In this document: piece by piece, positions 1-8,556 of the stretch | Layout: each line of letters starts with the position of its first letter | How positions within the stretch are numbered: position 1 is the stretch's first letter | NCBI RefSeq assembly: GCF_032380655.1 | Contig: NZ_JAWDIY010000025.1 | Location: 1 to 64,000, forward strand | Source of the DNA: Diplocloster hominis | Lineage (GTDB): Bacteria; Bacillota; Clostridia; Lachnospirales; Lachnospiraceae | DNA length: 64,000 bases | Direction: 5' to 3' | Position numbers and translations under genes: made by a program | The notes under the pieces: generated by a model | Database searches by the model: none | What the model was told of the DNA's origin: nothing | What the model saw: only the letters and a program-made list of their open reading frames with translations

Positions 1-140
1 GGCGAGTTTGTTCCGGGCCCTGCCAATAAGAGGTTCTCCCGTCTTCGGAGTTAGCCATTCTTAGGTCCGGCCGAAGTGATTTGGCCCCGCGAGATTTGCT
101 GCCCGGCTCCCCAAGACACGCCGCTTCCCTTCCGCCCGGA
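1..140 (-). repeat. Half copy of giant palindrome family A, cut by window edge
   Basis: Read on the minus strand this matches the left half of the palindrome at 58861-59141. It has the outer arm with TTTGGCCCCGCG, then the block TAACTCCGAA, a variable stem, and the first nine bases of the conserved apical loop (AAACTCGCC), where the window begins. The other half must lie outside the window. The stem sequence differs from the other copies, but the conserved blocks sit in the same order. It lies downstream of the lipoprotein gene that ends at 176. Confidence 0.8.
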
Positions 141-175
141 CCTCAGTATCTTAAATCCACTTTCATCATCCTGCC

Positions 176-931
176 TCACCAGGATTTTTCCAGCTTCAGA
201 TTCCAGTCAATCTGATAAGGGTTATCTTTTTGTTCCAGAAGTTTTTCGTATACCATGCGCCTCTCGTAGCTGGCAGATCCTTCTTCGTCCATATCGTCCT
301 CCTGCCAGTACTGATAGCCATACAGGTAGCTCTTTGCCATGTCCTCCCAGGAATCATAGGTGCCCTGGAGGATTTCAGATATTTCCAGTGATTTATCCAG
401 AGCTTCTTCTTTCGTATAGAAATCTACGATATAAAACTGTCCCAGCAGTTGATTCGCCCTGCAATAATCCCAGGCGTCGATTGCGTGATCCCCATATGTA
501 TCGTACGCTTCCAGAATGGAATACACATACGCCTGATCCGCTTCCTCAAAGCTGTCTTGGATCAGCGCTTTCTGCTCCTCCTCACTTAGATCCATCACGC
601 CGTTTTCCTGAAGATAGGCGATATCTGACGCGAACTGGGCCCGATGCCCCTCTCCGATCAGCCAGTCCAGCTGTTCATCCGCAGACGCCCGGTCGGTGAT
701 ATCCCACCATTCTTCCAGAGAGGCCAGCAGCAGCTTCTTACTGCCCTCCACTTTATTCATGCCGCCGATCGCATTTAGATTCCCGTTATTCGCCTTCGTC
801 AATATGGCGTAGGTCGCGTTCATCCAACGGACTGTATCCGGAAGCGGTTCTTCCTGCTTTTTTGCTCCGCAGCCACTTACTATGGTCATGATTAACAGAA
901 ACGCGGTCATGATTTGAATCGTCTTTTTCAT
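176..931 (-). CDS. DUF1266-type lipoprotein
   Basis: A 251-residue secreted lipoprotein. The first 20 residues form a signal peptide ending in a lipobox (IVSGC), so the mature protein would be lipid-anchored at Cys21 on the outer face of the membrane. The body carries the pattern of the DUF1266 family: a WDITDRASADEQLDWL segment near residues 75-90, an aspartate-rich central part, and a C-terminal SWEDMAKSYLYGYQYW segment. DUF1266 has no established biochemical role. It is a single gene read away from the window edge, with no obvious partner; its 3' side runs into a palindromic repeat. Confidence 0.8.
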   Translation of the reverse strand: MKKTIQIMTAFLLIMTIVSGCGAKKQEEPLPDTVRWMNATYAILTKANNGNLNAIGGMNKVEGSKKLLLASLEEWWDITDRASADEQLDWLIGEGHRAQFASDIAYLQENGVMDLSEEEQKALIQDSFEEADQAYVYSILEAYDTYGDHAIDAWDYCRANQLLGQFYIVDFYTKEEALDKSLEISEILQGTYDSWEDMAKSYLYGYQYWQEDDMDEEGSASYERRMVYEKLLEQKDNPYQIDWNLKLEKSW

Positions 932-977
932 CGTCTAAACTCCTTTTTAGGTTTTGTATCGTTCTTTATAGTATAAC

Positions 978-2018
978 TCAGGGCGTGATTGCCCATTTTA
1001 TCACCGAATCCTCTTTCTTTTCAAATATCCGGTAAGCCTCCATTGCATTGTCCAGAGTCGTCCGATGGGTAATCAGGCACCTGGTATCCAGCTTCCCGCA
1101 TGCGATCAGACGCATAATTTCTTCACAGTCGGAAGCATCCACTCCTCCTGTTTTAAAGACCAGATTTTTCCCGTACATGTCCGGAAGCGGCAGTGTCTGG
1201 GCCTGCTCGTACATGGCGATCACACAGACTACCGCGTTGGGCCGCGCGATCTGCCAGGCTGTCTGAAAACTTTCTTCCGAACCCGCAGCCTCCAGCACGG
1301 CATCCGCACCTCTTCCCTCCGTCAGTTCGAGGACCCTCTGCCTTACATCCGTATACCTGGGATTCAGGGTCACGTCCGCCAGTCCCTCCCGCCGCACCAG
1401 CTCAAGCCGGCTGTCATCCACATCGATGGATATAACCGCAGACGGTCCGTATAATCCGGCACACATTAACGTACACAGGCCTGTAGGCCCGGCACCGATA
1501 ACCGCTACCGTATCGGCCGGTCTGATCTCTGCCAGTTTAGCGCCCCAGTATCCGGTCGAGAGGATATCACCGGTAAATAATGCCTGTTCATCACTTACGC
1601 CCTCCGGAATCATGGTCAGGCCATGATCCGCATGGGGGACGCGCACATATTCCGCCTGTCCGCCGTCGATCCGGCAGCCCAGTGCCCAGCCTCCGTCAGG
1701 GTCCGTGCAGTTATTCACATATCCGCGCTTACAGTAAAAGCACTCCCCGCAGAAGGTTTCCACATTTACCGCCACCCGGTCTCCCGGCCGAAACCTTCTG
1801 ACCAGCTTCCCTGTCTGAACCACCTCTCCGACAAACTCATGACCCAGGATGGTATTTTCCACCGCTCTCGGAACCGCTCCATGCTGAATATGGATATCAC
1901 TGGAACAGATGGTCGTCAGGGTAACCCTGATGATCGCATCCCTTTCGCTCTGTATTACGGGTAAAGGCCGCTGTTCCAGCGCCACCCGGCCGCCCCCTTT
2001 ATAGACAACTGCTTTCAT
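978..2018 (-). CDS. Zinc-dependent MDR dehydrogenase (threonine/alcohol dehydrogenase type)
   Basis: A 346-residue medium-chain NAD(P)-dependent dehydrogenase. Catalytic zinc ligands are visible as Cys38, His60-Glu61 (GHE) and probably Asp151. The structural zinc lobe has Cys90, Cys93, Cys96 and Cys104. The Rossmann motif GAGPTG lies near residues 175-180. Length is normal for the family. It starts one base after the stop of the LacI-type regulator, so the two are surely cotranscribed and probably translationally coupled. The substrate is not decidable; a polyol or secondary alcohol would fit a LacI-controlled catabolic unit, but that is inference. Confidence 0.88.
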   Translation of the reverse strand: MKAVVYKGGGRVALEQRPLPVIQSERDAIIRVTLTTICSSDIHIQHGAVPRAVENTILGHEFVGEVVQTGKLVRRFRPGDRVAVNVETFCGECFYCKRGYVNNCTDPDGGWALGCRIDGGQAEYVRVPHADHGLTMIPEGVSDEQALFTGDILSTGYWGAKLAEIRPADTVAVIGAGPTGLCTLMCAGLYGPSAVISIDVDDSRLELVRREGLADVTLNPRYTDVRQRVLELTEGRGADAVLEAAGSEESFQTAWQIARPNAVVCVIAMYEQAQTLPLPDMYGKNLVFKTGGVDASDCEEIMRLIACGKLDTRCLITHRTTLDNAMEAYRIFEKKEDSVIKWAITP

Positions 2019-2019
2019 C

Positions 2020-3051
2020 TTACCGTACTCCCCCCTGTTGATCCGTCGTCTCTCTTATGATCAAAGTCCCCTCGAAAACCACCCTGTCTTCGACCGGGCT
2101 CTGGTCCAGTTTCCTGATCAGGATTTCTGCCGCCCGCTGTCCAAGCAGCCTCGTAGGCTGCGCGATGGTGGTCATGGACGGCTCCATCAGTTCACTCAGG
2201 GAAATATTATCATATCCTATAATGTTAATATCCCGGGGCACCTGTATGTTAAGCTTTCTGAATTCCTTCAGACAGCCGATCCCCAGCAGATCGATGGCCG
2301 TCATGACGCTGTCCGGCCGATCCTTTAAGCCGGCATAATAGTGGGCCGCCTTCGCTCCCGCTTTTATGTAATCCTGTTCCGCTTCCGTCTGGGTGCGGTA
2401 AGCATATTCCTCGTAAAATGGCAGGCCGCAGTCTCTTAATCCCTGCAGATACCCCTGGTATCTGGACTCTGTGACACTGATACTGACTGCGTTTCGCACA
2501 TAGCCGATCTTTTTCTTTCCCAGCTCATACAGATAGTGTACCGCATTTCTCGTACTGGCGAATCCATCCGTAAAGACATAGGAAATACCCGGAATATCAC
2601 GGGCGGTCTCGTCCATGAATACTACCGGGCGTTCTTCAGATACATTTTTCAGATAGTCTACCATCTTCGGATTCATGTCATAAGTATTGTAAATGATACC
2701 GTCCACATTCCGTTTCAGCAGCTCTTCTATATATTCGGATTCTGTGGTGGTATGGCGCTCCGTATTGCACACCAGCACTACATATCCGTACTTTAACGCC
2801 ACATCCTCCACGCCCCGGAACATTTCCCCATAAAAGACGTTGGTGTATTCCGGAACCAGCATGGCGATCGTCTTCGTCCGTCCGGTCCGTATCCCCTTTG
2901 CAAAATAGCTGGGCGAATAGTTCAGCTTCCGGATCGCCTGTTCCACCGCGATCCTCGTCTGTGCTTTTACTTTGGGGTCCTTATTGATTACCCTGGAAAC
3001 CGTGGATTTTGACACTCCGGCTTCCTTTGCCACATCAAAAATTGTCGCCAT
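2020..3051 (-). CDS. LacI-family transcriptional regulator
   Basis: A 343-residue repressor from the chosen ATG. The N-terminal LacI helix-turn-helix (MATIFDVAKEAGVSKSTVSR) begins directly at this start, as is usual, and is followed by a periplasmic-binding-protein-like ligand domain (MLVPEYTNVFYGEMFRGVE). I chose 3051 because an AGGAGGGG site precedes it and the family begins here. An ATG at 3093 would add 14 residues and overlaps the preceding stop as TAATG, which would allow coupling. It probably controls the dehydrogenase immediately downstream. The effector sugar is unknown. Confidence 0.87.
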   Translation of the reverse strand: MATIFDVAKEAGVSKSTVSRVINKDPKVKAQTRIAVEQAIRKLNYSPSYFAKGIRTGRTKTIAMLVPEYTNVFYGEMFRGVEDVALKYGYVVLVCNTERHTTTESEYIEELLKRNVDGIIYNTYDMNPKMVDYLKNVSEERPVVFMDETARDIPGISYVFTDGFASTRNAVHYLYELGKKKIGYVRNAVSISVTESRYQGYLQGLRDCGLPFYEEYAYRTQTEAEQDYIKAGAKAAHYYAGLKDRPDSVMTAIDLLGIGCLKEFRKLNIQVPRDINIIGYDNISLSELMEPSMTTIAQPTRLLGQRAAEILIRKLDQSPVEDRVVFEGTLIIRETTDQQGGVR

Positions 3052-3092
3052 TTTCCTGTCTGTTCCCCTCCTGTGTTGTTCTTGGTCCTGCA

Positions 3093-3500
3093 TTAATGGA
3101 TCAGGCTCAGCAGCAGGACAAGCATCATAATTGCAGCCAGAACGATTACCACGATTCTGGCGGCCAGACGACGCCTGCGATCATAGCTTTCTGTCACATC
3201 GGACTCTTTCCCGTCCGCGTATTCCTCATCCTGACCATCCTGGTCCTCCTGAACAGCCAGGAAAGAATCCTTTAACACTTCTCTTGCATTCTCCAGCTGA
3301 TCCTTTGATACAAAAATATCTTCCCCATATACGGAATAGCCCATGGAGACACGTAAAAAACTCCCCAGTTCCCGATCTCTGCGGTAACAGGCGATTTGTT
3401 CGTTTTTCAGCAGTTCTTCAACCATCCCCGCCTCTACCTGATTGGAAACCGTTAATAATTTTGAGAAATTTCCAACTGTTTGATTTTCTTTTTCCGCCAT
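3093..3500 (-). CDS. Small DUF2007-like signal-transducing protein with C-terminal membrane anchor
   Basis: About 135 residues from the ATG at 3500, which has an AAGGGA site 8 bases upstream; a longer in-frame reading to 3626 lacks a good ribosome site. The N-terminal half (LLTVSNQVEAGMVEELLKNEQIACYRRD) matches the pattern of the DUF2007 'putative signal transducing protein' family. An acidic linker follows, then an arginine-rich stretch and one hydrophobic helix (residues about 112-133), giving a tail-anchored protein. Its stop overlaps the possible upstream start of the LacI gene, so it is likely the first gene of that operon. Function unknown. Confidence 0.7.
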   Translation of the reverse strand: MAEKENQTVGNFSKLLTVSNQVEAGMVEELLKNEQIACYRRDRELGSFLRVSMGYSVYGEDIFVSKDQLENAREVLKDSFLAVQEDQDGQDEEYADGKESDVTESYDRRRRLAARIVVIVLAAIMMLVLLLSLIH

Positions 3501-3685
3501 CTTAGTTATCCCTTCTGTCTTCAGATCCGTGAACCTTCTCCGTCCGGTCCCTTTTCCTTTTTTGTCCATTATATCATGATCGCACGCAATCATGACCCCT
3601 CCGGGGATATGCACACTCCGCGTCAAGGTAAGCGCTCCGGCTCAGTTATAATGTCTATCGATATTATAACATAATATGGCAGAAC

Positions 3686-4591
3686 TCAAAACATCAATTT
3701 CATCTGTTCATAGGAAGGGATCTTACGATACGCTTCAATAATATCCTTCATGCGGTACAGCAAGCCGTATTTCTCACACTCCTGTCTGAAAATTCCCGCC
3801 AGGGCTTTGCTGTTTTGGCTCTCACACAAGTATTGGTCAGCGTATATCTGCCTGTATCTTTTAGTCAGCCCCGGATACAGACGGTCCAGCTGCCGGAAGT
3901 AATACTCTCTTTGATTTTCCCGCAGGGTAACACCGAACATCCCATACACAAACCGGGCCTGATGTTCCGCGGCCAGTCTCACTATATTTTTGACATTTTC
4001 CGGTGTATCTGTCAAAAACGGCAATAAGGGTGTCATCAAGACACCCGTAAAGATTCCCGCCCGGCTAAGCTGTTCCATCGCCGCAAACCGGCTTGAACTG
4101 ACGCAGACGCCCGGTTCGATTTCAGCCGCCACCGCATCATCCGCAGCCGTTATGGTAAATTTAACGATGACCGGCTGTTCCCTGCTGATCCGGGCAAACA
4201 GTTCCAGGTCCCGTACTGCCAGGCTGCTCTTGGTATCCAGGGACACCCCGAACCCATAATCCCGGATCAGCTCGAGTGCTCCCCTCGTGAGACAGCACTC
4301 CTTCTCGAAAGGGTTATAGGTGTCGGACATGGCTCCGATCCCGATTACCCCTTTCTTTCTCTTACTTTTTAGCTCCATCTCCAGGATTTCAAGAGCCTTC
4401 GCCTTCCTTCTGACCCGGTCAAAATCTTCTATCCGGTAACAGCTACTGCGGCTGTCACAGTAGATGCAGCCATGACAGCATCCTTTATACAGATTCATGT
4501 TATAGTCGATACCAAACCATCCATAATTCTTCGGGGCCGCCCTCTGTAAAATCGACTTGGCCGGTATCTCTTCCGGTAAAGGGAAACTCAT
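3686..4591 (-). CDS. SPL-family radical SAM protein
   Basis: A 301-residue radical SAM enzyme of the spore-photoproduct-lyase-like (Rv2578c/SplB) class. The cluster motif is Cys38-x3-Cys42-x2-Cys45 within GCCHGCIYCDSRS. Further family features are GIGAMSDTYNPFEK, LDTKSS and TPLLPFLTDTPENV. These are housekeeping-like homologues whose substrates are mostly undefined; real photoproduct lyase activity is not implied. It lies 38 bases downstream of the GyrI-like gene and may belong to the WYL regulator operon. Confidence 0.85.
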   Translation of the reverse strand: MSFPLPEEIPAKSILQRAAPKNYGWFGIDYNMNLYKGCCHGCIYCDSRSSCYRIEDFDRVRRKAKALEILEMELKSKRKKGVIGIGAMSDTYNPFEKECCLTRGALELIRDYGFGVSLDTKSSLAVRDLELFARISREQPVIVKFTITAADDAVAAEIEPGVCVSSSRFAAMEQLSRAGIFTGVLMTPLLPFLTDTPENVKNIVRLAAEHQARFVYGMFGVTLRENQREYYFRQLDRLYPGLTKRYRQIYADQYLCESQNSKALAGIFRQECEKYGLLYRMKDIIEAYRKIPSYEQMKLMF

Positions 4592-4629
4592 ACGCTCACT
4601 CCTGTCTGTTCAATCCGCCCGACAGCCCG

Positions 4630-5091
4630 TCACCGGACCGCTACATACACGCAGATCTTCGGTTCCTTACCTTCTTCTACCGGATAGTATTCTTCAAAAT
4701 CTCCGGTATAGGTGCGCTCCAGCGGCAGCTGCCATATCTCACCCCAGAGCTGCCCGACCGCTTCCACTTCGTCTCCGTATATTTCAAATCTGGCGTACCG
4801 GCCCGCCGGGATGGTTTTTAATACAAACGGTTCTGTGATCAACTCCGGAACCGCCTTTACCTCACAGCCGACCGTAATCGAATATGCTCCCGCCGCTTGG
4901 TTTTCATAGTCTGAATACAGGCCGATGGACCGGTCATTGCTCTTATCCTGAATCTGTCCATAACATCCCTGCCCATAGAGCTGCTGCCAGAGTCCTCCGA
5001 TCACTTCCTGCATCCGCGGGTCCTGATTCGAAGTCCTTCCTTCTAATCCGATTACTTTTTTCTCTTCCAGAACAACGATCTCATATTCCAT
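4630..5091 (-). CDS. GyrI-like / AraC effector-binding domain protein
   Basis: A 153-residue stand-alone effector-binding domain of the GyrI/BmrR-C type. Supporting features are EYEIVVLEEKKVIGLEGRT at the N-terminus, GLWQQLYG, IGLYSDYE, and a C-terminal IPAGRYARFEIYG...GEIWQLPLERTYTGDFEEYYP. Such proteins bind amphipathic small molecules or hydrolyse them. It sits directly downstream of a WYL-domain regulator; a dyad covering the regulator's stop and the region upstream of this gene suggests control of this gene by that regulator. Confidence 0.82.
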   Translation of the reverse strand: MEYEIVVLEEKKVIGLEGRTSNQDPRMQEVIGGLWQQLYGQGCYGQIQDKSNDRSIGLYSDYENQAAGAYSITVGCEVKAVPELITEPFVLKTIPAGRYARFEIYGDEVEAVGQLWGEIWQLPLERTYTGDFEEYYPVEEGKEPKICVYVAVR

Positions 5092-5124
5092 GTCTTTCTT
5101 TCCTCTCTTTCTTTTTATGAGGCC

Positions 5125-5160
5125 AGTATAGCATGGTTAATATGACACCTGGTTGTCATA
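5125..5160 (-). promoter_or_regulatory. Candidate operator and promoter for the GyrI-like gene
   Basis: On the minus strand TATGACA and TGTCATA form a 7-bp inverted repeat (5141-5160) around a 6-base centre, and a TATACT -10-like hexamer follows at 5125-5130. The -35 position is poor, which fits activator dependence. The left arm covers the stop codon of the WYL regulator. The assignment to that regulator rests on position alone. Confidence 0.5.
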
Positions 5161-6064
5161 TATTATAAATCCGCAGCATTTTTTTCAGCCTGAGGCAGAA
5201 CTCCTGCCGCACATCCTCGGGTGTTAATACCTCCAGATACGGTCCGTAGGCCATAAAATATCCATACATCCATTCATTTTCCACCATCTCAAAGGAAACC
5301 AGGAAGCTTCCGTCCTCCATACGTTTCCGCTGGGTACTGCTGAATTCATCATAAACCCGGTAAGCCATCTCCGGGGCGATTCTCACCTCCACCGGAATGC
5401 GTTCCCCATAAGCTTCCCTCTGCCGGGATTCCCCAACATCCGGCGGAGTCTTCGGGATAAATGTTTCGCTTCGGATATCTAAATGTTCCATTCGTGACAG
5501 TTTGAAAAAACGGAAATCCTGTCTCAGACGGCAAAAGGCCTGAAGGTACCAGTCCGTTCCCTTAAAGACCAGCTTCACAGGCTCCACGTTCCGCCGTTCA
5601 TATTCCCCGTTCATACCTGAATAGTCAAACTCCGCCACCTGCCCGGAAAATATAGCCTGCTTTAACTGCTCAAACCGGCTGCTCACGGAATTTTCCGGAT
5701 TCCACCAGGAAAAATCAATCTGAACCCAGTCGGTGTGTTCTTTTCCAAACAAAGCGGCCAGTCTCGAAAGTACCGGCTGTACACCCTCGATCTGGATTGC
5801 GTTCATACTTTGAAGGGATGTGAGGATATGCTTCTGTTCCTCCTCGGACAGCACCGATTTATTCAGGACAAAATCTTCCATCAGACGGATTCCGCCATTT
5901 TTGCCCTTGCTGGTATAGATGGGAATCCCAGCCTGGGCCAGCGTGTCCACATCCCGGTATATCGTCCTGGTGGAGACCTCGAAACGCCGGGCCAGCTCTG
6001 AGGCTGTCATATTCTTCCTTTCCAGAAGCAGATATACCATTTCAAACAGCCGGCTGATCTGCAT
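5156..6064 (-). CDS. YafY-type HTH-WYL transcriptional regulator
   Basis: A 302-residue regulator. The N-terminal winged helix (MQISRLFEMVYLLLERKNMT, then ELARRFEVSTRTIYRDVDTL to about residue 42) is of the HTH_11/DeoR-like kind found in YafY proteins. The WYL ligand-sensing domain occupies about residues 130-225 and includes KGTDWYLQAFCRLRQDFRFFKLSRM, and a C-terminal WCX-type extension follows. WYL proteins often sense nucleotides or other small ligands. It is probably autoregulated: a perfect 14-bp palindrome lies in its own promoter. Confidence 0.87.
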   Translation of the reverse strand: MQISRLFEMVYLLLERKNMTASELARRFEVSTRTIYRDVDTLAQAGIPIYTSKGKNGGIRLMEDFVLNKSVLSEEEQKHILTSLQSMNAIQIEGVQPVLSRLAALFGKEHTDWVQIDFSWWNPENSVSSRFEQLKQAIFSGQVAEFDYSGMNGEYERRNVEPVKLVFKGTDWYLQAFCRLRQDFRFFKLSRMEHLDIRSETFIPKTPPDVGESRQREAYGERIPVEVRIAPEMAYRVYDEFSSTQRKRMEDGSFLVSFEMVENEWMYGYFMAYGPYLEVLTPEDVRQEFCLRLKKMLRIYNI

Positions 6065-6096
6065 AGTGCTTACCTCCCTTGTTTTTCTTTCCTATG

Positions 6097-6110
6097 TATA
6101 CTTAAGTATA
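6097..6110 (-). promoter_or_regulatory. Palindromic -10 region of the WYL regulator
   Basis: TATACTTAAGTATA is a perfect 14-bp palindrome about 35 bases upstream of the WYL regulator start. On the minus strand it supplies a TATACT -10 hexamer. It may serve as promoter core and operator at once. Confidence 0.45.
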
Positions 6111-6273
6111 GCATAAAATGGGATTGGATAAATGTATAATATATTTGACATTTAATCATTTATATGTTACCCTCATTGTATGGAATGATTATGCCGAACG
6201 GTGAGGCCCGAATGGTGAGGCCGGAAGATCAGCTGATACCATTCGGAAATTATAGAAATAAGGATGTGATGCC

Positions 6274-6471
6274 ATGCCCAAAAACCTGCGTATTAAATCG
6301 GCAAGAGCCGCTCTTGATCTGTCTCAGAAGGATCTGGCCGAGGCCGTAGGTGTCACCAGGCAGACGATCAATGCCATTGAAAAAGGTGACTATAATCCGA
6401 CTATCAACCTTTGTATCCGCATCTGCAAAATTCTTGGCAAAACTTTAGACGAATTGTTCTGGGATGAGTGA
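6274..6471 (+). CDS. Small XRE-family regulator
   Basis: A 65-residue Cro/CI-type repressor made of one helix-turn-helix domain: RIKSARAALDLSQKDLAEAV, then GVTRQTINAIEKGDYNPTI, ending ILGKTLDELFW. This is the class of minimal XRE regulators (YozG-like) that pair with a downstream membrane protein in Firmicutes. An AAGGA site precedes the ATG. TTGACA at 6145-6150 is a candidate -35 for this gene. It is probably cotranscribed with the membrane protein 92 bases downstream. Confidence 0.88.
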   Translation: MPKNLRIKSARAALDLSQKDLAEAVGVTRQTINAIEKGDYNPTINLCIRICKILGKTLDELFWDE

Positions 6472-6562
6472 GAACATGCATATATGCAGGGGAGGCCGGA
6501 CAAACAGGTGTTCACCCATCCCTATATGTTATGTGCGGGAAAACGCATGATTGGAGGTAAAA

Positions 6563-7009
6563 ATGAAAAAAATATTAAACAAAGATTTTGATGAACGTCA
6601 ATTAAAAATACGGGGAGCGGTGTATCTTCACACCCTGATTGTGATGGCTCTTCTCATTTTGGTAAATGCATTCTTACGCATGAACGGCGTGATCTGGGCC
6701 GACGAGCTTTATCAGGCTTTGCTTCTGATCATGCTGCCGGTTACGGTTGGTTCCATCGAACTGATATGTAAGGACGCCTATATCGGAGTCCGGCGCTCTT
6801 ACGGGGCAATGATTATGGTATTGGGCCTGAGCGGAATAATCGGATTCTTTCCCCCGCTCATCTCGATTCTGTCCGGCACAGACCGGTTTGCGGCAAATGG
6901 TTCTATCACATCTGTTGGGTCGCGGATGATGGTCAGTTTCTGCTGCCTGAGCATCTCGGCTATGTTTGCCGCACGGTATGTTTATGAGCGGCATCACCAG
7001 GAAGATTAA
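6563..7009 (+). CDS. Membrane protein paired with XRE regulator
   Basis: About 148 residues from the ATG at 6563, which follows a strong GGAGG at 6553-6557; reading from an upstream TTG would swallow the ribosome site. An N-terminal charged segment (MKKILNKDFDERQLKIRG) is followed by four hydrophobic helices. This arrangement resembles DUF6773-type proteins that accompany small XRE regulators. No catalytic motif is visible. Partnership with the upstream regulator is inferred from adjacency. Confidence 0.75.
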   Translation: MKKILNKDFDERQLKIRGAVYLHTLIVMALLILVNAFLRMNGVIWADELYQALLLIMLPVTVGSIELICKDAYIGVRRSYGAMIMVLGLSGIIGFFPPLISILSGTDRFAANGSITSVGSRMMVSFCCLSISAMFAARYVYERHHQED

Positions 7010-7016
7010 CATATAA

Positions 7017-7055
7017 ATTTTTATTTCATTGGAGCACTTTCCTATGAAAAATAAA
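7017..7055. repeat. Short hairpin repeat, also present at 36191-36223
   Basis: TTTATTTCAT..GGAGCACTTTCC..ATGAAA forms a hairpin with a GGAGCACTTTCC centre. The same hairpin recurs, with a perfect 13-bp stem, at 36191-36223. It lies between convergent genes. Confidence 0.6.
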
Positions 7056-7102
7056 CGGCGGTCCCGGCTTGTGTCCTGACAGACACAGCTACGGGACCGC
7101 CG
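7056..7102. terminator. Bidirectional terminator hairpin
   Basis: CGGCGGTCCCG pairs with CGGGACCGCCG around a loop that itself contains a GTGTC/GACAC stem. T-rich sequence follows on the plus side. It separates the plus-strand membrane protein gene from the minus-strand permease gene. Confidence 0.7.
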
Positions 7103-7125
7103 TAATTTTATGCATCTTTATTCGG

Positions 7126-8529
7126 TTAAGCTTTCTGCTCTTTGGGCAGCAGAACATTGAGTAAAATAGCAACCAGGGCCGCAGGGACAATCCCAGAGCC
7201 GCCGAAGATAAGTCTGATCGGTTCCGGCAGATAAGTCAATACACCCGCATTGGCGCCCAGGCCATAGCCAAGCCCCAGCGCTACGGAAACTATGGTAATA
7301 CTCCTGGCTGTGACTTCCTCCTTGGTAATCAGCTGTATACCGCTGACCACGATAGACGCGAACATCATAACCGCCGCGCCTCCCAGCACACTCTGGGGCA
7401 TAATGGAGACCACCGCCGCCAGTTTTGGAAACAGCCCGCAGGCTACCAGGAAGATACCGCCGGTAGCAATAGCGAAGCGGTTTACGATTTTTGTCATTCC
7501 CACCAGGCCGACATTCTGGCTGAAGGAAGTATTCGGCAGTACCCCGAATACCGCGGCGAAAGAAGATCCCAGGCCATCACACATCACACCGCCGGAGAGC
7601 TCACGGTCCGACGCTTCCCTGCCCATACCGCCGACAGTGATCCCAGAGATATCGCCCACTGTCTCCACTGCTGTTACGATAAACATAATTCCGATCGGAA
7701 TGATCGCCCGCACATCAAATACCAGCTTCACCGGCAGCAGTTTCGGCACGGCGATCCATGCCGCGTCTCTGACCTTATCCCAGTTCAGCACCCAGGATTT
7801 CACAAGCGTCGTGCTCTCTTGGGTAGCGGGGTCCAGATATGTAAAAGTGTTCGGAAGAACGAATCCCATAATGACGGCCACGATATAACCGATAATTATC
7901 CCGATCAGGATCGATGAAACACTGGCGAATCCTTTTACATAATGCTTCAGGATCACGATGCTGATCAGAACTACCGCACCCAGGAACAGATTTTCCAAAG
8001 AGCCGTAATCCTTTGCACTGCTGCCGCCGCCGAACGATCCGATTCCCACACCGATTAAGGAAAGCCCGATCGCCAGCACCACCGTACCGGTTACCACCGA
8101 CGGGAAGAATTTCCGAAGGGGTTTTAAAAAGAATCCTAATACCGTCTCAAACAGGCCGCCTAACAAAGAGGCCCCAAGAATCGCCCCATAAGCGATCACG
8201 CCGCCGCCCATGACCTGTGCCACACTCTGGCATACGCCAATGAACCCCGAGCTGGTACCCATAACAATCGGCAGTTTCCCTCCCACCGGTCCGATGGCAA
8301 ATAACTGCACCAGGGTAACCAGCCCTGCCACCAGCATAGCGTTCTGCAGAATCGCCACCTGGTCAGGCGATCCCGCCGCAATGCCGCAGGCTCCCGTTAT
8401 CAGCAGAATCGGCGTTAAATTCCCCGCAAACATCGCCAGCACATGCTGGAGTCCCAGCGGAATCGCCGTTTTAAGCGGAAGCTTTCCGTCCAGGTCATAG
8501 GGGGTTGAATAGTTTTTCTCTTGTTTCAT
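7126..8529 (-). CDS. NCS2 xanthine/uracil permease
   Basis: A nucleobase:cation symporter-2 of about 467 residues, with 12-14 predicted membrane helices. Family features include LGLQHVLAMFAGNLTPILL at the start, LVQLFAIGPVGGKLPIVMG, the conserved ETVGDISGIT loop and LPNTSFSQNVG. These favour a xanthine or uric acid transporter of the PbuX/XanP group, but specificity cannot be fixed by eye. Start 8529 is chosen because AGGAGGG lies 7 bases upstream; a reading from 8568 lacks a site. It is transcribed alone from a near-consensus promoter. Confidence 0.9.
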   Translation of the reverse strand: MKQEKNYSTPYDLDGKLPLKTAIPLGLQHVLAMFAGNLTPILLITGACGIAAGSPDQVAILQNAMLVAGLVTLVQLFAIGPVGGKLPIVMGTSSGFIGVCQSVAQVMGGGVIAYGAILGASLLGGLFETVLGFFLKPLRKFFPSVVTGTVVLAIGLSLIGVGIGSFGGGSSAKDYGSLENLFLGAVVLISIVILKHYVKGFASVSSILIGIIIGYIVAVIMGFVLPNTFTYLDPATQESTTLVKSWVLNWDKVRDAAWIAVPKLLPVKLVFDVRAIIPIGIMFIVTAVETVGDISGITVGGMGREASDRELSGGVMCDGLGSSFAAVFGVLPNTSFSQNVGLVGMTKIVNRFAIATGGIFLVACGLFPKLAAVVSIMPQSVLGGAAVMMFASIVVSGIQLITKEEVTARSITIVSVALGLGYGLGANAGVLTYLPEPIRLIFGGSGIVPAALVAILLNVLLPKEQKA

Positions 8530-8556
8530 CACATATCCCTCCTTCACTTTTGATAT

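Noticed and set aside
1..140. rRNA or tRNA fragment because of the GC-rich start
   Set aside because: The sequence matches the palindrome at 58861-59141 and no RNA gene consensus.
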